A stretch of 58,845 nt of DNA from Lawsonibacter sp. (lineage in GTDB: Bacteria > Bacillota > Clostridia > Oscillospirales > Oscillospiraceae), in assembly GCA_022795855.1 (NCBI GenBank), contig JAAWHL010000003.1:1-58845 (forward strand), in the 5' to 3' direction. The notes under the pieces were generated by a model. That model was given only the letters and a program-made list of their open reading frames with translations. It searched no databases and was not told the origin of the DNA. The stretch's first letter is position 1; every line of letters begins with the position of its first letter. Shown here in pieces: positions 1 through 8,823 of this stretch. Both the position numbers and the translations under genes were made by a program.

Positions 1-1
1 G

Positions 2-1372
2 GGCAACCTGGAGCCTGCCATCGGCGTGGAGATCAAGTATGTGGAGGGCCTGGAGGGCAGCAACATCATGCTGCTCAAGCGCAGCGACATCAAGGTCATT
101 GTAGACATTCTGATGGGCATGGAGACGCCGGACGAGGACTTTGAGCTCAACGAGCTGACCATCAGCTGCGTGTGCGAGGTCATGAATCAGATGATGGGCT
201 CGGCCGCCACCGCCATGTCCGATTTCCTGGGGTTCCGGGTGGACATCTCCACCCCGGAATCTTTCGAGCTGAACAGCCTGGATGAGTTCAAGGAGAACCA
301 CCTGCCCCAGGGAGCGGACCAGATTGTGGTCGTCCGGTTCTTCCTGAAGGTGGAGGACGCGCTTGAGAGCGAGTTCATGAACGTCATGTCGGTGGCCCTG
401 GCCCGGGAACTGCTGGGCAGCCTGGGGCTGTCCGGCGAGGTGAGCGGCGGAGAGGGAGCCCAGGCGGCCGCGCCTGCCCCCGCGCCCGCGCCCGCGCCGG
501 AACCGGAGCCTGCCCCCAGCAACCGGATGATGAGCCAAGAGGAAATCGAGCGGATGCTGGCAGGCGGAGGGGACGCGCCCGCGCCCGCGCCGGAACCGGA
601 GCCTGCCCCCAGCAACCGGATGATGAGCCAGGAGGAAATCGAGCGGATGCTGGCAGGCGGAGGGGATGCCCCCGCGCCCGCGCCGGAACCGGAGCCTGCC
701 CCCAGCAACCGGAAGATGAGCCAGGAGGAGATTGAGCGGATGCTGGCGGGCGGAACGGACGCCCCCGCTCCCGCCGCCCCGGCCCCCGCTCCCGCCCCTG
801 CCCCGGCCGCTGCGCCGGCGCCGGCCCCCGCTCCCATGCAGCAGCCTGCCGCGCCGGCGGCCCGGGCCCCGGGAATGCCCGCGGGCCAGCCGGGCCAGCC
901 CATGATGCAGATGCCCTATCCCATGCCCGGCCCGGACGGGACGATGCAGGGATATATGGGTTATCCTATGTACTATCCGCCTTACCCCTACCCCTATCCG
1001 CCCCAGCAGCCCCAGGAGGCACCCAAGCCCGAGCCCAAGGTCATCAGCACCAGGCCGCTGCCCATGGAGCAGATGGACCCTGCGGAGCGCTTAGGCAAGG
1101 AGCAGGCCCAGAACCTGGACCTGATTATGGAGGTCCCCCTGCAGGTGACGGTGGAGATCGGCCGGGCACGGCGGAAGGTCCAGGACATTCTGGAGTTTTC
1201 CAAGGGCTCGCTGGTGGTGCTGGATAAGCTGGCCGGCGACCAGGTGGACCTGTTCGTCAACGGCAAGTGCATCGCCCGGGGCGAGGTCGTGGTCATTGAG
1301 GACAACTTCGGCGTCCGGATTACGGAAATCGTGCAGAACCCCGGGCTGGAGATGCTGGCCGCAAAGGGTTAA
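2..1372 (+). CDS. fliY: Flagellar motor switch phosphatase FliY (5' partial)
   Basis: C-ring protein that binds CheY-P and dephosphorylates it. The gene runs off the left edge; the open frame is continuous from base 2, so the GTG at 26 is not taken as the start. An N-terminal CheC-like domain (about the first 140 visible residues) has a CheC phosphatase-type E-x2-N motif (CEVMNQ). A Pro/Ala-rich linker of about 200 residues follows, holding three copies of SNRxMSQEEIERMLAGG and a Met/Pro/Tyr-rich stretch. A C-terminal FliN domain (about the last 85 residues, LQVTVEIGRARRKVQDIL and RGEVVVIEDNFGVRITEI) completes it. CheY follows 64 bases downstream, as in Bacillus. The linker is longer and more repetitive than expected for FliY. 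Confidence 0.95.
   Translation, partial: GNLEPAIGVEIKYVEGLEGSNIMLLKRSDIKVIVDILMGMETPDEDFELNELTISCVCEVMNQMMGSAATAMSDFLGFRVDISTPESFELNSLDEFKENHLPQGADQIVVVRFFLKVEDALESEFMNVMSVALARELLGSLGLSGEVSGGEGAQAAAPAPAPAPAPEPEPAPSNRMMSQEEIERMLAGGGDAPAPAPEPEPAPSNRMMSQEEIERMLAGGGDAPAPAPEPEPAPSNRKMSQEEIERMLAGGTDAPAPAAPAPAPAPAPAAAPAPAPAPMQQPAAPAARAPGMPAGQPGQPMMQMPYPMPGPDGTMQGYMGYPMYYPPYPYPYPPQQPQEAPKPEPKVISTRPLPMEQMDPAERLGKEQAQNLDLIMEVPLQVTVEIGRARRKVQDILEFSKGSLVVLDKLAGDQVDLFVNGKCIARGEVVVIEDNFGVRITEIVQNPGLEMLAAKG
497..775 (+). repeat. Three tandem 93-bp repeats in fliY
   Basis: Units start at 497, 590 and 683, each exactly 93 bases (31 codons) and nearly identical. Each encodes PEPEPAPSNR, then M/K, then MSQEEIERMLAGG and an Ala/Pro tail. 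The third unit differs most (K for M, T for G). Confidence 0.95.
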
Positions 1373-1436
1373 GATAAGCGCATTTCTTCCAGAGAAACAC
1401 GCGGATACAACATAAACTGAAAAGGATGGATAAATC

Positions 1437-1805
1437 ATGTCGAAGAAGATTTTGTTAGTGGATGACGCCGCCTTCATGCGCATCATGATTAAGGACACCC
1501 TGAGCAAGAACGGTTATACCGAGCTCTTTGAGGCGGTGGACGGCGCGGACGCTGTGCAGAAGTACGCCGAAATCAGCCCCGATCTGGTAGTCATGGACAT
1601 CACCATGCCCAACATGGACGGCCTGCAGGCCCTGAAGGAAATCCGCGCCAAGGACGGAAACGCCAAGGTTATCATGTGCTCCGCCATGGGCCAGGAGGGC
1701 ATGGTGGTGGACGCGGTGAAGTCGGGCGCCCGGGACTTTATCGTCAAGCCCTTTAAGCCCGACCGCATTGTCCAGGCGGTGAACAAGGTTCTGGGAGCAC
1801 CCTGA
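1437..1805 (+). CDS. cheY: Chemotaxis response regulator CheY
   Basis: Stand-alone 122-residue receiver domain that carries the signal from CheA to the motor switch. The acidic pocket is D9/D10 (LLVDD), the phosphoacceptor is D54 (VVMDITMPNMDG), the switch hydroxyl is S82 (VIMCSAMGQ) and the conserved lysine is K104 (VKPF). Ser rather than Thr at the switch position is, from memory, also found in Bacillus CheY. The ATG has a Shine-Dalgarno AAAGGATGG at 1421-1429. It lies between fliY and fliO, the typical Firmicute position. Confidence 0.96.
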   Translation: MSKKILLVDDAAFMRIMIKDTLSKNGYTELFEAVDGADAVQKYAEISPDLVVMDITMPNMDGLQALKEIRAKDGNAKVIMCSAMGQEGMVVDAVKSGARDFIVKPFKPDRIVQAVNKVLGAP

Positions 1806-1810
1806 TCGGG

Positions 1811-2182
1811 ATGCCCCCGGGATTTGAAAGCCTGCTGTCCCTGCTGTGGGTGCTGCTGTGCGTCGTCGTCATTGTCGCTCTGGCCTACCTCTTTACCCGC
1901 TACGCGGCGGGTCGGGGCGGCCTTGGCATGATGGGAATGGCCAGCGGAGGCCAGCAGTTCAAGGTACTGGCCCGCCTGGCCCTGGGCAGGGAGCAGGCGG
2001 CGGTGCTGGTCCAGGCGGGAGAGCGCTATCTCCTGCTGGGCGTGGCCCCCTCGGGAATCTCCGCCCTGGCAGAGCTGAGCCGGGAGGAGGCCCAGGCCCT
2101 GTGCCAGCGCCCGGAACAGCCGGCGCCCCCCAGCTTTAGGGAGGCGCTGCGCACGGTACTTCAGCAAAGGAAGCAGAGGTGA
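1811..2182 (+). CDS. fliO: Flagellar biosynthetic protein FliO
   Basis: Small membrane protein that helps assemble the FliP-FliQ-FliR export gate. The 123-residue product has one N-terminal membrane segment (about residues 8-28, LLSLLWVLLCVVVIVALAYL) followed by a cytoplasmic domain. The VLARLALGREQAAVLVQAGERYLLLGVAPSGI region matches the FliO pattern in fragments. It starts 5 bases after cheY, so the two are probably translationally coupled. Sequence similarity across FliO is low, so position between cheY and fliP is part of the evidence. Confidence 0.85.
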   Translation: MPPGFESLLSLLWVLLCVVVIVALAYLFTRYAAGRGGLGMMGMASGGQQFKVLARLALGREQAAVLVQAGERYLLLGVAPSGISALAELSREEAQALCQRPEQPAPPSFREALRTVLQQRKQR

Positions 2183-2189
2183 GCAAGGG

Positions 2190-2855
2190 ATGCCGGAAGG
2201 CTTAATCAGCATCAACGGGGAGAGCGTGCAGACGCTGGAGATTTTGTTCCTGACTACCATGATTGCGCTGCTGCCCTCCATGGTGGTGATGATGACCTCA
2301 TTTACCCGCTATGTGGTCTCCCTCTCCTTTCTGCGCACCGCCATGGGCACCCAGCAGACCCCGCCCAACATGGTGCTGATTGGAATCGCCCTGTTCCTGA
2401 CCCTGATTACCATGAATCCCACATTGACCCGGATTCAGCAGGAGGCCTGGGAGCCCTATACCGAGCAGGAGATTGACCAGGAGGAGTTTTTGGAGCGGGC
2501 GGCCATACCCCTGAAGGACTTCATGATGGACAATCTGGACTGGGGCACCCTGACCATGTACTGCGAGCTGGCCCACGTGGATATTCCCGAGACCCGGGCC
2601 CAGGCCATGGAGCTGCCCATGCGGCTGATTGTGCCTGCCTTCATGACCCAGGAGCTTCAGGAGGCCTTTTATATCGGCTTTCTGCTGTACCTGCCCTTCC
2701 TGCTGATTGACGTGGTGGTATCCTCCACCCTGATGTCCATGGGTATGATTATGCTGCCGCCGGCCATGATTTCCACCCCCTTTAAGCTGCTTCTGTTTGT
2801 ATCGGTCAACGGCTGGCAGCTGATCTTCTCCGCTCTGGTGCAGAGCGTAAACTGA
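2190..2855 (+). CDS. fliP: Flagellar export gate protein FliP
   Basis: Core subunit of the flagellar type III export gate in the membrane. The 221-residue protein has about four hydrophobic segments and the family signatures SFTRYVVSLSFLRTAMGTQQ and PFLLIDVVVSSTLMSMGM. No cleavable signal peptide is evident, unlike the longer enterobacterial FliP; the length suits Firmicute versions. It begins 7 bases after fliO and is followed by fliQ. Confidence 0.97.
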   Translation: MPEGLISINGESVQTLEILFLTTMIALLPSMVVMMTSFTRYVVSLSFLRTAMGTQQTPPNMVLIGIALFLTLITMNPTLTRIQQEAWEPYTEQEIDQEEFLERAAIPLKDFMMDNLDWGTLTMYCELAHVDIPETRAQAMELPMRLIVPAFMTQELQEAFYIGFLLYLPFLLIDVVVSSTLMSMGMIMLPPAMISTPFKLLLFVSVNGWQLIFSALVQSVN

Positions 2856-2883
2856 AAAAGCTGATTCTGCGAGGAGGTGCGCT

Positions 2884-3144
2884 ATGGATCCCTCATTGGT
2901 GATGGACGTCCTGCGGGACGCGGTCACGGTGGCCATCAAGCTGGCCAGCCCGATGCTTCTGCTGAGTATGCTGGTGGGCGTAGTAGTGGCTATTTTCCAG
3001 GCCGTCACCCAGATCCATGAGCAGACCATCTCCTTTGTGCTGAAGCTGATTGTAGTCATCAGCGTCCTGCTGCTGGGAGGCGGCTGGATGCTGGACACCC
3101 TGGAGGACTACACACGAGAAATTTTTTCGCTGATCGCCGGATAG
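2884..3144 (+). CDS. fliQ: Flagellar export gate protein FliQ
   Basis: Two-helix membrane subunit of the export gate, 86 residues, the usual family length. Segments are at about residues 15-38 and 50-72. The motif LLVGVVVAIFQAVTQIHEQT is the FliQ hallmark. GAGGAGGTG at 2871-2879 supports the ATG at 2884. It stands between fliP and fliR. Confidence 0.97.
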   Translation: MDPSLVMDVLRDAVTVAIKLASPMLLLSMLVGVVVAIFQAVTQIHEQTISFVLKLIVVISVLLLGGGWMLDTLEDYTREIFSLIAG

Positions 3145-3160
3145 GGCGAGGGGAGCACCC

Positions 3161-3925
3161 ATGATAGACTGGGCGGAACTGACGCGCTTTCTCTATATCA
3201 CAGCCCGCGTCAGCGGGTTCATCCTCTTTAACCCCATGCTGGGCCGCCGCAGCTTTCCCGGACTGTTCCGCAGCGGCATGATTCTGATCCTGTCCGTCTT
3301 TGTGGCCTCCTTCACCAACCAGGCGGTGGAGGTGCCGCCGGGGCTGATGGAAATGGCCGTCCGGCTCCTGCTGGAGCTGGCGGCGGGCTATCTGCTGGGG
3401 ATGGCGGTCAATTTCTTCTTCTATATCCCCCAGCTGGCCGGATCCATGATTGACACCCAGATGGGCATGACCATGAACCAGATTTACGACGCCGGCTCTC
3501 AGGCCAACATGTCGGTGACGGGGTCTATCCTCAACGCGCTGATGACCCTGCTGTTTTTCGCCGCCAACGGCCATTTGACCCTGCTGCGCATTTTCCTGAC
3601 CTCAGAGCAGATTGTACCCTATGGGCAGATTTCCTTCGGGCTGCCCGCCTATCAGCTGATGCTTCAGCTGTTTGCGGAGTGCACCGTCCTGGCGGTGAAG
3701 CTGTGTATGCCCATCCTGGCCGCAGAGCTGGTAGCCCAGGTGGGCATGGGGGTTTTGATGAAGGTCATCCCCCAAATCAATGTGTTTGCCATCAACATCG
3801 AGCTGAAGGTGATTGTAGGCCTGGCCCTGCTGCTGGTGCTGGTCATCCCGTTCAGCGAGTTCCTTTTGGAGGCGGAGAACCTGATGCTGAACAGCCTGCG
3901 GGATATTCTCTCCCTGGCCGGCTGA
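3161..3925 (+). CDS. fliR: Flagellar export gate protein FliR
   Basis: Gate subunit with about six predicted membrane helices in 254 residues, the normal size. Signatures include RVSGFILFNPMLGRR near the N terminus and QVGMGVLMKVIPQINVFAIN in the C-terminal third. GGCGAGGGGAG precedes the ATG at 3161. It follows fliQ by 16 bases and precedes flhB. Confidence 0.97.
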   Translation: MIDWAELTRFLYITARVSGFILFNPMLGRRSFPGLFRSGMILILSVFVASFTNQAVEVPPGLMEMAVRLLLELAAGYLLGMAVNFFFYIPQLAGSMIDTQMGMTMNQIYDAGSQANMSVTGSILNALMTLLFFAANGHLTLLRIFLTSEQIVPYGQISFGLPAYQLMLQLFAECTVLAVKLCMPILAAELVAQVGMGVLMKVIPQINVFAINIELKVIVGLALLLVLVIPFSEFLLEAENLMLNSLRDILSLAG

Positions 3926-3999
3926 AGGGCTCCGGCCTGAGCACGGATTTGTTTTCTGTCCGGCGGCGCGCCGGGCGCTGGCCCAAGGGGGGATAGACG

Positions 4000-5070
4000 T
4001 TGGCCGAGGGTTCCAAGACCGAAAAAGCGACACCAAAAAAGCGGCGGGACGAACGAAAAAAGGGCAACGTCTTCATGAGCCGGGACGCGGTGGCGGTAGC
4101 CAGCCTGCTGGGCACCTTCGGCACCCTGTGGATTCTGACCAGCACCTTTGCCCGGCAGCTGGGCGGCTTTATGGCCCTGTGCCTGACCACGGCGGGGGAG
4201 GCCCCAAGGGAGGCCGCCGGCGTGAGCTGGGAAATGGCGGTCCAGGCGCTGGTCCTGATGGCCCAGACGGTGGGGCCTGTGGTAGCGGTGGCCGTGCTGT
4301 GCGCCGTGGCGGCCACCTTCGCCCAGACCCGGTTTCTGGTCAGCGGCGAGTCCATCAAGCCAAAATTCAACCGCATCAGCCCGCTTCAGGGCTTTAAGCG
4401 GCTGTTTTCCTTAAAAAGTATAATCGAGACCCTGAAGGGCCTGATGAAAATCATCCTTCTGATGGTCATTGTCTATATGAGCATCCGGGATATGTTTCTG
4501 GAGAGCTCCCGTTATCTCTACACCGACCTGACAGCCGCCTGCGCCCACATGGTGGAGATGGCGGGCACCATGGTCATCCGAATCTCCATCGCCTTTGTGG
4601 CGGTCGCCGCCCTGGATTTCTTCTACCAGTGGTGGGACTACGAGCGCCAGCTGAAAATGAGCAAGCAGGAGATTAAAGAGGAATACAAGCAGATGGAGGG
4701 CGATCCCCAGGTCAAGGGGAAAATCAAGGAGCTGCAGCGCCGCCGCGCACAGAGCCGCATGATGCAGCAGGTGCCCGGCGCGGATGTGGTCATCCGAAAC
4801 CCCACCCACTTCGCGGTCGCCCTGCGCTACAAACCGGATGTGGATAACGCCCCCATCGTGCTGGCCAAGGGGCAGGATTCCCTGGCCCTGCGCATCGTCC
4901 AGGTCGCGGAGCAAAACCACATCGCGGTAATGGAGAACGTACCCCTGGCCCGGGCCCTCTACGCGGGGGCGGAGCTGAACCGGGAAATCCCCCCCGAGCT
5001 GTACGGCGCGGTGGCCGAGGTGCTGGTTTATATCTTCCGTCTGAATGAGAAGAAGCAAATTGTCAAGTAG
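4000..5070 (+). CDS. flhB: Flagellar export switch protein FlhB
   Basis: Membrane protein that switches export from rod/hook to filament substrates. The 356-residue protein has a basic N terminus (SKTEKATPKKRRDERKKG), four membrane segments (about residues 30-215) and a cytoplasmic FlhB domain. The self-cleavage motif NPTH is intact (VVIRNPTHFAVALRYKP, near residue 268). The start is TTG at 4000, behind an AAGGGGGG Shine-Dalgarno at about 3984-3991; no ATG fits the family N terminus. A second, NPTH-less FlhB C-terminal homologue is encoded at 39124-39465. Confidence 0.97.
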   Translation: MAEGSKTEKATPKKRRDERKKGNVFMSRDAVAVASLLGTFGTLWILTSTFARQLGGFMALCLTTAGEAPREAAGVSWEMAVQALVLMAQTVGPVVAVAVLCAVAATFAQTRFLVSGESIKPKFNRISPLQGFKRLFSLKSIIETLKGLMKIILLMVIVYMSIRDMFLESSRYLYTDLTAACAHMVEMAGTMVIRISIAFVAVAALDFFYQWWDYERQLKMSKQEIKEEYKQMEGDPQVKGKIKELQRRRAQSRMMQQVPGADVVIRNPTHFAVALRYKPDVDNAPIVLAKGQDSLALRIVQVAEQNHIAVMENVPLARALYAGAELNREIPPELYGAVAEVLVYIFRLNEKKQIVK

Positions 5071-5107
5071 TAACAAGACCGAGCGGGCCCCCAGGAGGTG
5101 ACCACCT

Positions 5108-7216
5108 TTGCTCAAACGTATTATGGACAATGCCATAGCGCTGTTTGTGGTGATTGTGGTTCTGTTCCTGTTCATCCCGCTGCGGCCGTGGATGCTGGAT
5201 ATTCTGCTGATTATCAACATCGGGCTTTCGATTATGATCCTGATGATTACCATGAACATCACGGACGCGCTGGATTTCTCCATTTTCCCATCGCTGCTGC
5301 TGATTACCACGCTGTTCCGGCTGGGGATGAATGTGTCCAGCACCCGGATGATTCTCACCACCGGCGACCCCGGCGAGGTCATCAAAAACTTCGGAAACCT
5401 GGTGACCCAGGGCAATGTGGTGGTAGGCTTCGTTATCTTCTTCATCATCGTGCTGGTACAGCTGATTGTCATCACCAAGGGCGCGGAGCGCGTGTCCGAG
5501 GTGGCCGCCCGCTTCACCCTGGACGCCATGCCGGGCAAGCAGATGGCCATTGACGCGGACCTGAGCTCCGGCCTGATCGACGAGCAGGCCGCCCGCCTCC
5601 GCCGGGAGAAGATTCAGAAGGAGGCCGACTTCTACGGCGCCATGGACGGCGCCACCAAGATTGTCAAGGGCGACTCCACCATGTCCATCGTCATCACCGT
5701 CATCAATCTGGTGGGCGGCATCATCATCGGCATGGTGGTCAACGGCGGCAGCTTCGGCGATGTGGTCAGCCGCTACTGCATCCTCACCATCGGCGACGGA
5801 CTGGTATCCCAGATTCCCTCCCTGATGATTTCCACCGCCACAGGCATGATTGTCACCCGTTCGGTGTCCGAGGGCAGCCTGAACGTGGACGTGGTGAACC
5901 AGTTCAAGGCCCAGCCGAGGGCCATTATGACCACCGGCGTCATCCTGCTGATTCTGGGGGCCATTCCCGGCACGCCCACCGTCCCGCTGCTGGTGGGCGG
6001 CGTGGCCCTGGTGGCGGGCGGCATCCTCGTCACCCGGCAGCTGGAGGCCCAGCGGGCGGCCGAGGCCGCGGCGGTGCAGAGCGCCGCCGCCGAACCCGCC
6101 GAGGCGGCGGCCCCCAGCGAAAGCGACTACTACAAGGACATCAACAACGTCTATTCCCTGCTGTCAGTGGAACCGGTGGAGATGGAATTCGGCTACAGCC
6201 TGATTCCCATGGTGGACGAAAACCACGGGGGAAAACTCATCAGCCGCATCGTGATCTTCCGGCGGCAGTACGCCCAGGATATGGGCTTCGTCTTCCCCTC
6301 CATCCGCCTGCACGACTCCTCCGCCCTGGGCACCAACCAGTATGTCATCCGCATCAAGGGCGAGGAGGTGGCCCGGGGAGAAATCCTGGTGGACTACTAC
6401 CTGGCCTTGGAGCCTCCCAGCCCCCTGGGGGAGATTGACGGCATTGAAACCATCGAGCCGGCCTACGGCATCCCCTCCCGGTGGATCCTCCCCGAGAACA
6501 AGGAGATGGCGGAAATCTACGGCTACAACGTCATTGACCCCCTGTCCGTCATGCTGACCCATCTGGCCGAGACGGTAAAGAAGCACGCCCACGAGCTGCT
6601 CAACCGGGCGGAGACCATCCGGCTGGTGGAAAACCTGAAGCGCACCTCCCCCGAGCTGGTGGAGGAGGCGGTGCCCAGCCTGATTTCCTACGGCAATCTG
6701 GAGAAGCTGCTGCGTAGCCTGCTTCAGGAGGGGGTCCCCATCAAGGACCTGAACACGATCCTGGAGACGGCGGTGGACGCCGCAGCCCAGGGCCGGGATA
6801 TCGACATGATTACCGAGCAGGTGCGCGGCGCTCTGGCCCGGACCATCACCCGCCGCTTCTGCGAGGACGGCCAGCTGCGGGTCATCACCCTGGACGCCGA
6901 GGTAGAGAAGAAGATTATCTCCTCCCTCACCCGGAACGAGCAGGGCGTCTATCTGGCCATGGGCCCGGAGCTGATGCAGACCATCATCTCCCAGCTGGCC
7001 GAGCACCTGAAGAAGTTCGGTGATTTGGCGCAGACGCCGGTCATCCTGGTCAGCCAGGTGATTCGGGGCTATTTCAGCAAGATGATTACCCAATTCTACC
7101 CCAACGTCTATGTGCTGTCCTTCAATGAGATTACCAGCAGCGTGCAGATTCAGGCACTGGGGAATATTACGGCCGACGCCCCCGCCCGGGGTGAGCGAAG
7201 GGCGGTGGGGACATGA
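5108..7216 (+). CDS. flhA: Flagellar export protein FlhA
   Basis: Largest export-gate subunit: about eight N-terminal membrane helices and a cytoplasmic domain that docks export substrates and chaperones. It has 702 residues. The FHIPEP signature region includes ITTLFRLGMNVSSTR and KGAERVSEVAARFTLDAMPG. The linker between membrane and soluble parts is Ala/Glu-rich (about residues 316-340). The start is TTG at 5108 with a strong AGGAGGTGACC just upstream. The stop overlaps the fliA start (ATGA). In Bacillus flhF and flhG follow flhA; here fliA follows directly. Confidence 0.97.
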   Translation: MLKRIMDNAIALFVVIVVLFLFIPLRPWMLDILLIINIGLSIMILMITMNITDALDFSIFPSLLLITTLFRLGMNVSSTRMILTTGDPGEVIKNFGNLVTQGNVVVGFVIFFIIVLVQLIVITKGAERVSEVAARFTLDAMPGKQMAIDADLSSGLIDEQAARLRREKIQKEADFYGAMDGATKIVKGDSTMSIVITVINLVGGIIIGMVVNGGSFGDVVSRYCILTIGDGLVSQIPSLMISTATGMIVTRSVSEGSLNVDVVNQFKAQPRAIMTTGVILLILGAIPGTPTVPLLVGGVALVAGGILVTRQLEAQRAAEAAAVQSAAAEPAEAAAPSESDYYKDINNVYSLLSVEPVEMEFGYSLIPMVDENHGGKLISRIVIFRRQYAQDMGFVFPSIRLHDSSALGTNQYVIRIKGEEVARGEILVDYYLALEPPSPLGEIDGIETIEPAYGIPSRWILPENKEMAEIYGYNVIDPLSVMLTHLAETVKKHAHELLNRAETIRLVENLKRTSPELVEEAVPSLISYGNLEKLLRSLLQEGVPIKDLNTILETAVDAAAQGRDIDMITEQVRGALARTITRRFCEDGQLRVITLDAEVEKKIISSLTRNEQGVYLAMGPELMQTIISQLAEHLKKFGDLAQTPVILVSQVIRGYFSKMITQFYPNVYVLSFNEITSSVQIQALGNITADAPARGERRAVGT

Positions 7217-8055
7217 GCAGCGCGGTGGAGCAGCGCCGCTACACCCAGCGGGAGATCGAGGAGATGAGCACTCCTGACCTGCTCGCCGCCTACAAGCAGA
7301 CCGGGGACGAGGAGCTGAAGTGGCCCCTGGTCCTGCGGTACGAGGGACTGATTAAAAGCGCGGCCCTCCAGATTCGGGGGGTTTACAGCAGCTTTGCCCA
7401 GGTTGACGACATCGTCAGCGAGGGTATATTGACCCTGATTACCTCTATTGACAAGTTCGACCCGGAGAAGGGAATCAAGTTCGAGACCTATGTGGCCAAG
7501 CGCATCCGGGGGATGGTCATTGACCTGGCCAGGAAGCAGGACTGGCTTCCGCGGAACATCCGGCAGCGGGCCAAGGAGATTGACCAGGCCGTGTCCGAGC
7601 TGGCCAACGACCTGGGCCGCTTCCCCACCGACCAAGAAGTGGCCCGGAAGCTGGGGGTCTCCACCGACAAATACCAGAAGGACGCGGCCAGGGTGGCCCT
7701 GAGCAACACCCTGTCCCTGGACGCCCTGATGGACGCCCAGGACCTGGAGGGCCGCCGGTTCGAGGTGTCCGCCGAGGATCCCAGCGTGCAGCCGGAGGCG
7801 GTGTACCAGAACCAGGAGCTTCAGGAGACCCTGGCCCAGGGGATCAGCGCACTTCAGGAAAACGAGCAGATTGTGCTGTCCCTCTACTATGAGAAAAATC
7901 TCCACATGAAGGAAATTGCCCAGGTGATGGGGGTCAGCGAGCCCCGCATCTCCCAAATCCACGCCCGGGCGATTCAGAAGCTGCGGGAGTATATGGGCAC
8001 CTACATGAACGGCGCCCCGCCCCAGAAATCCACCAAAAAGCGGAAGAAGGTATGA
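7213..8055 (+). CDS. fliA: RNA polymerase sigma-28 factor (FliA/SigD/WhiG family)
   Basis: Sigma factor for late flagellar and chemotaxis genes. The 280-residue protein has sigma region 2 (DDIVSEGILTLITSIDKFDP, RIRGMVIDLARKQDWLPRNIR), region 3 (SELANDLGRFPTDQEVARKLG) and region 4 with a helix-turn-helix (HMKEIAQVMGVSEPRISQIH). Its ATG overlaps the flhA stop by four bases, so the pair is coupled. Its likely targets in the window are the promoters at 14750, 32837 and 37646. Its likely antagonist FlgM is encoded at 32470-32778. The C terminus has a short basic tail (KSTKKRKKV). Confidence 0.95.
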   Translation: MSSAVEQRRYTQREIEEMSTPDLLAAYKQTGDEELKWPLVLRYEGLIKSAALQIRGVYSSFAQVDDIVSEGILTLITSIDKFDPEKGIKFETYVAKRIRGMVIDLARKQDWLPRNIRQRAKEIDQAVSELANDLGRFPTDQEVARKLGVSTDKYQKDAARVALSNTLSLDALMDAQDLEGRRFEVSAEDPSVQPEAVYQNQELQETLAQGISALQENEQIVLSLYYEKNLHMKEIAQVMGVSEPRISQIHARAIQKLREYMGTYMNGAPPQKSTKKRKKV

Positions 8056-8061
8056 AGCAAG

Positions 8062-8808
8062 ATGTTCAAAGGGTTTTACAATCTCACCTCCGCCATGCTG
8101 ACCCATCAGCGCAACCTGAACGTGGTGGGCAACAATCTGGTCAACGTCTCCACCGCCGGATACAAGGAGAGCCGGTACACCGCCACCACCTTTGACGACG
8201 TGATGTACAGCCGGGTGGGCAACAAGACCAAAAACTATGTGGACATCGGCCGGCAGAGCTATATCCGGGCCAACAGCGAGATTTATGTGAATCAGGATCA
8301 GGGCATCCCGGAGCTGACCAATATCCCCCTGGACTTCGCCATTGCCGGCGAGGGTTTCTTTGCCATTCAGGGGCCGGGCGGCGCAGCCTACACCCGGGCG
8401 GGCAGCTTTACCCTGGACGACGAGGGCTACCTCTGCCTCCCGGGCCAAGGGCGGGTGCTGGACCCGGACCGGCAGCCCATCCTCCTGGCCACGGACAAAA
8501 TCGAGGCGGACGGCCAAGGGAACATCTACAGCCAGGAGGGGACCTATCTGGGCCGCCTGGGCGTGTTCACCTTTGCGGATACCGAGCAGCTGGAGTACAA
8601 CGACCAGGGGCTGTTCGTGGGGGCCCAGGGCAACGCCATGGAGAGCCCTGAGGTCTATTGGAAATATATCGAGCGCTCCAATGTGGATATGATACGCCAG
8701 ATGACCGAGATGCTGACCTGCCAGCGCTCTCTCCAGAGCGCCGCCCAGGTGACCAAAATGTACGACGAGGTAATGAGCCACGCCGCTTCCGACGTGGGCC
8801 GCCTGTAA
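8062..8808 (+). CDS. Flagellar basal-body rod protein (FlgF/FlgG family, FlhO-like)
   Basis: Extracellular axial protein of the distal or proximal rod, exported by the flagellar apparatus. The 248-residue protein has the N-terminal rod signature (NLNVVGNNLVNVSTAGYKES), a central FlgE/F/G domain (IPLDFAIAGEGFFAIQ, YTRAGSFTLDDEGYL) and the C-terminal coiled-coil helix (ERSNVDMIRQMTEMLTCQRS). The first of two paralogous rod genes, as with flhO-flhP in Bacillus. FlgF cannot be separated from FlgG by eye, so no symbol is given. Confidence 0.92.
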   Translation: MFKGFYNLTSAMLTHQRNLNVVGNNLVNVSTAGYKESRYTATTFDDVMYSRVGNKTKNYVDIGRQSYIRANSEIYVNQDQGIPELTNIPLDFAIAGEGFFAIQGPGGAAYTRAGSFTLDDEGYLCLPGQGRVLDPDRQPILLATDKIEADGQGNIYSQEGTYLGRLGVFTFADTEQLEYNDQGLFVGAQGNAMESPEVYWKYIERSNVDMIRQMTEMLTCQRSLQSAAQVTKMYDEVMSHAASDVGRL

Positions 8809-8823
8809 GAGAGGGGACCGAGG

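Noticed and set aside
497-775. Repeats in fliY as an assembly artefact
   Set aside because: The units differ at several positions, including coding changes, so a simple collapse or duplication error is unlikely.
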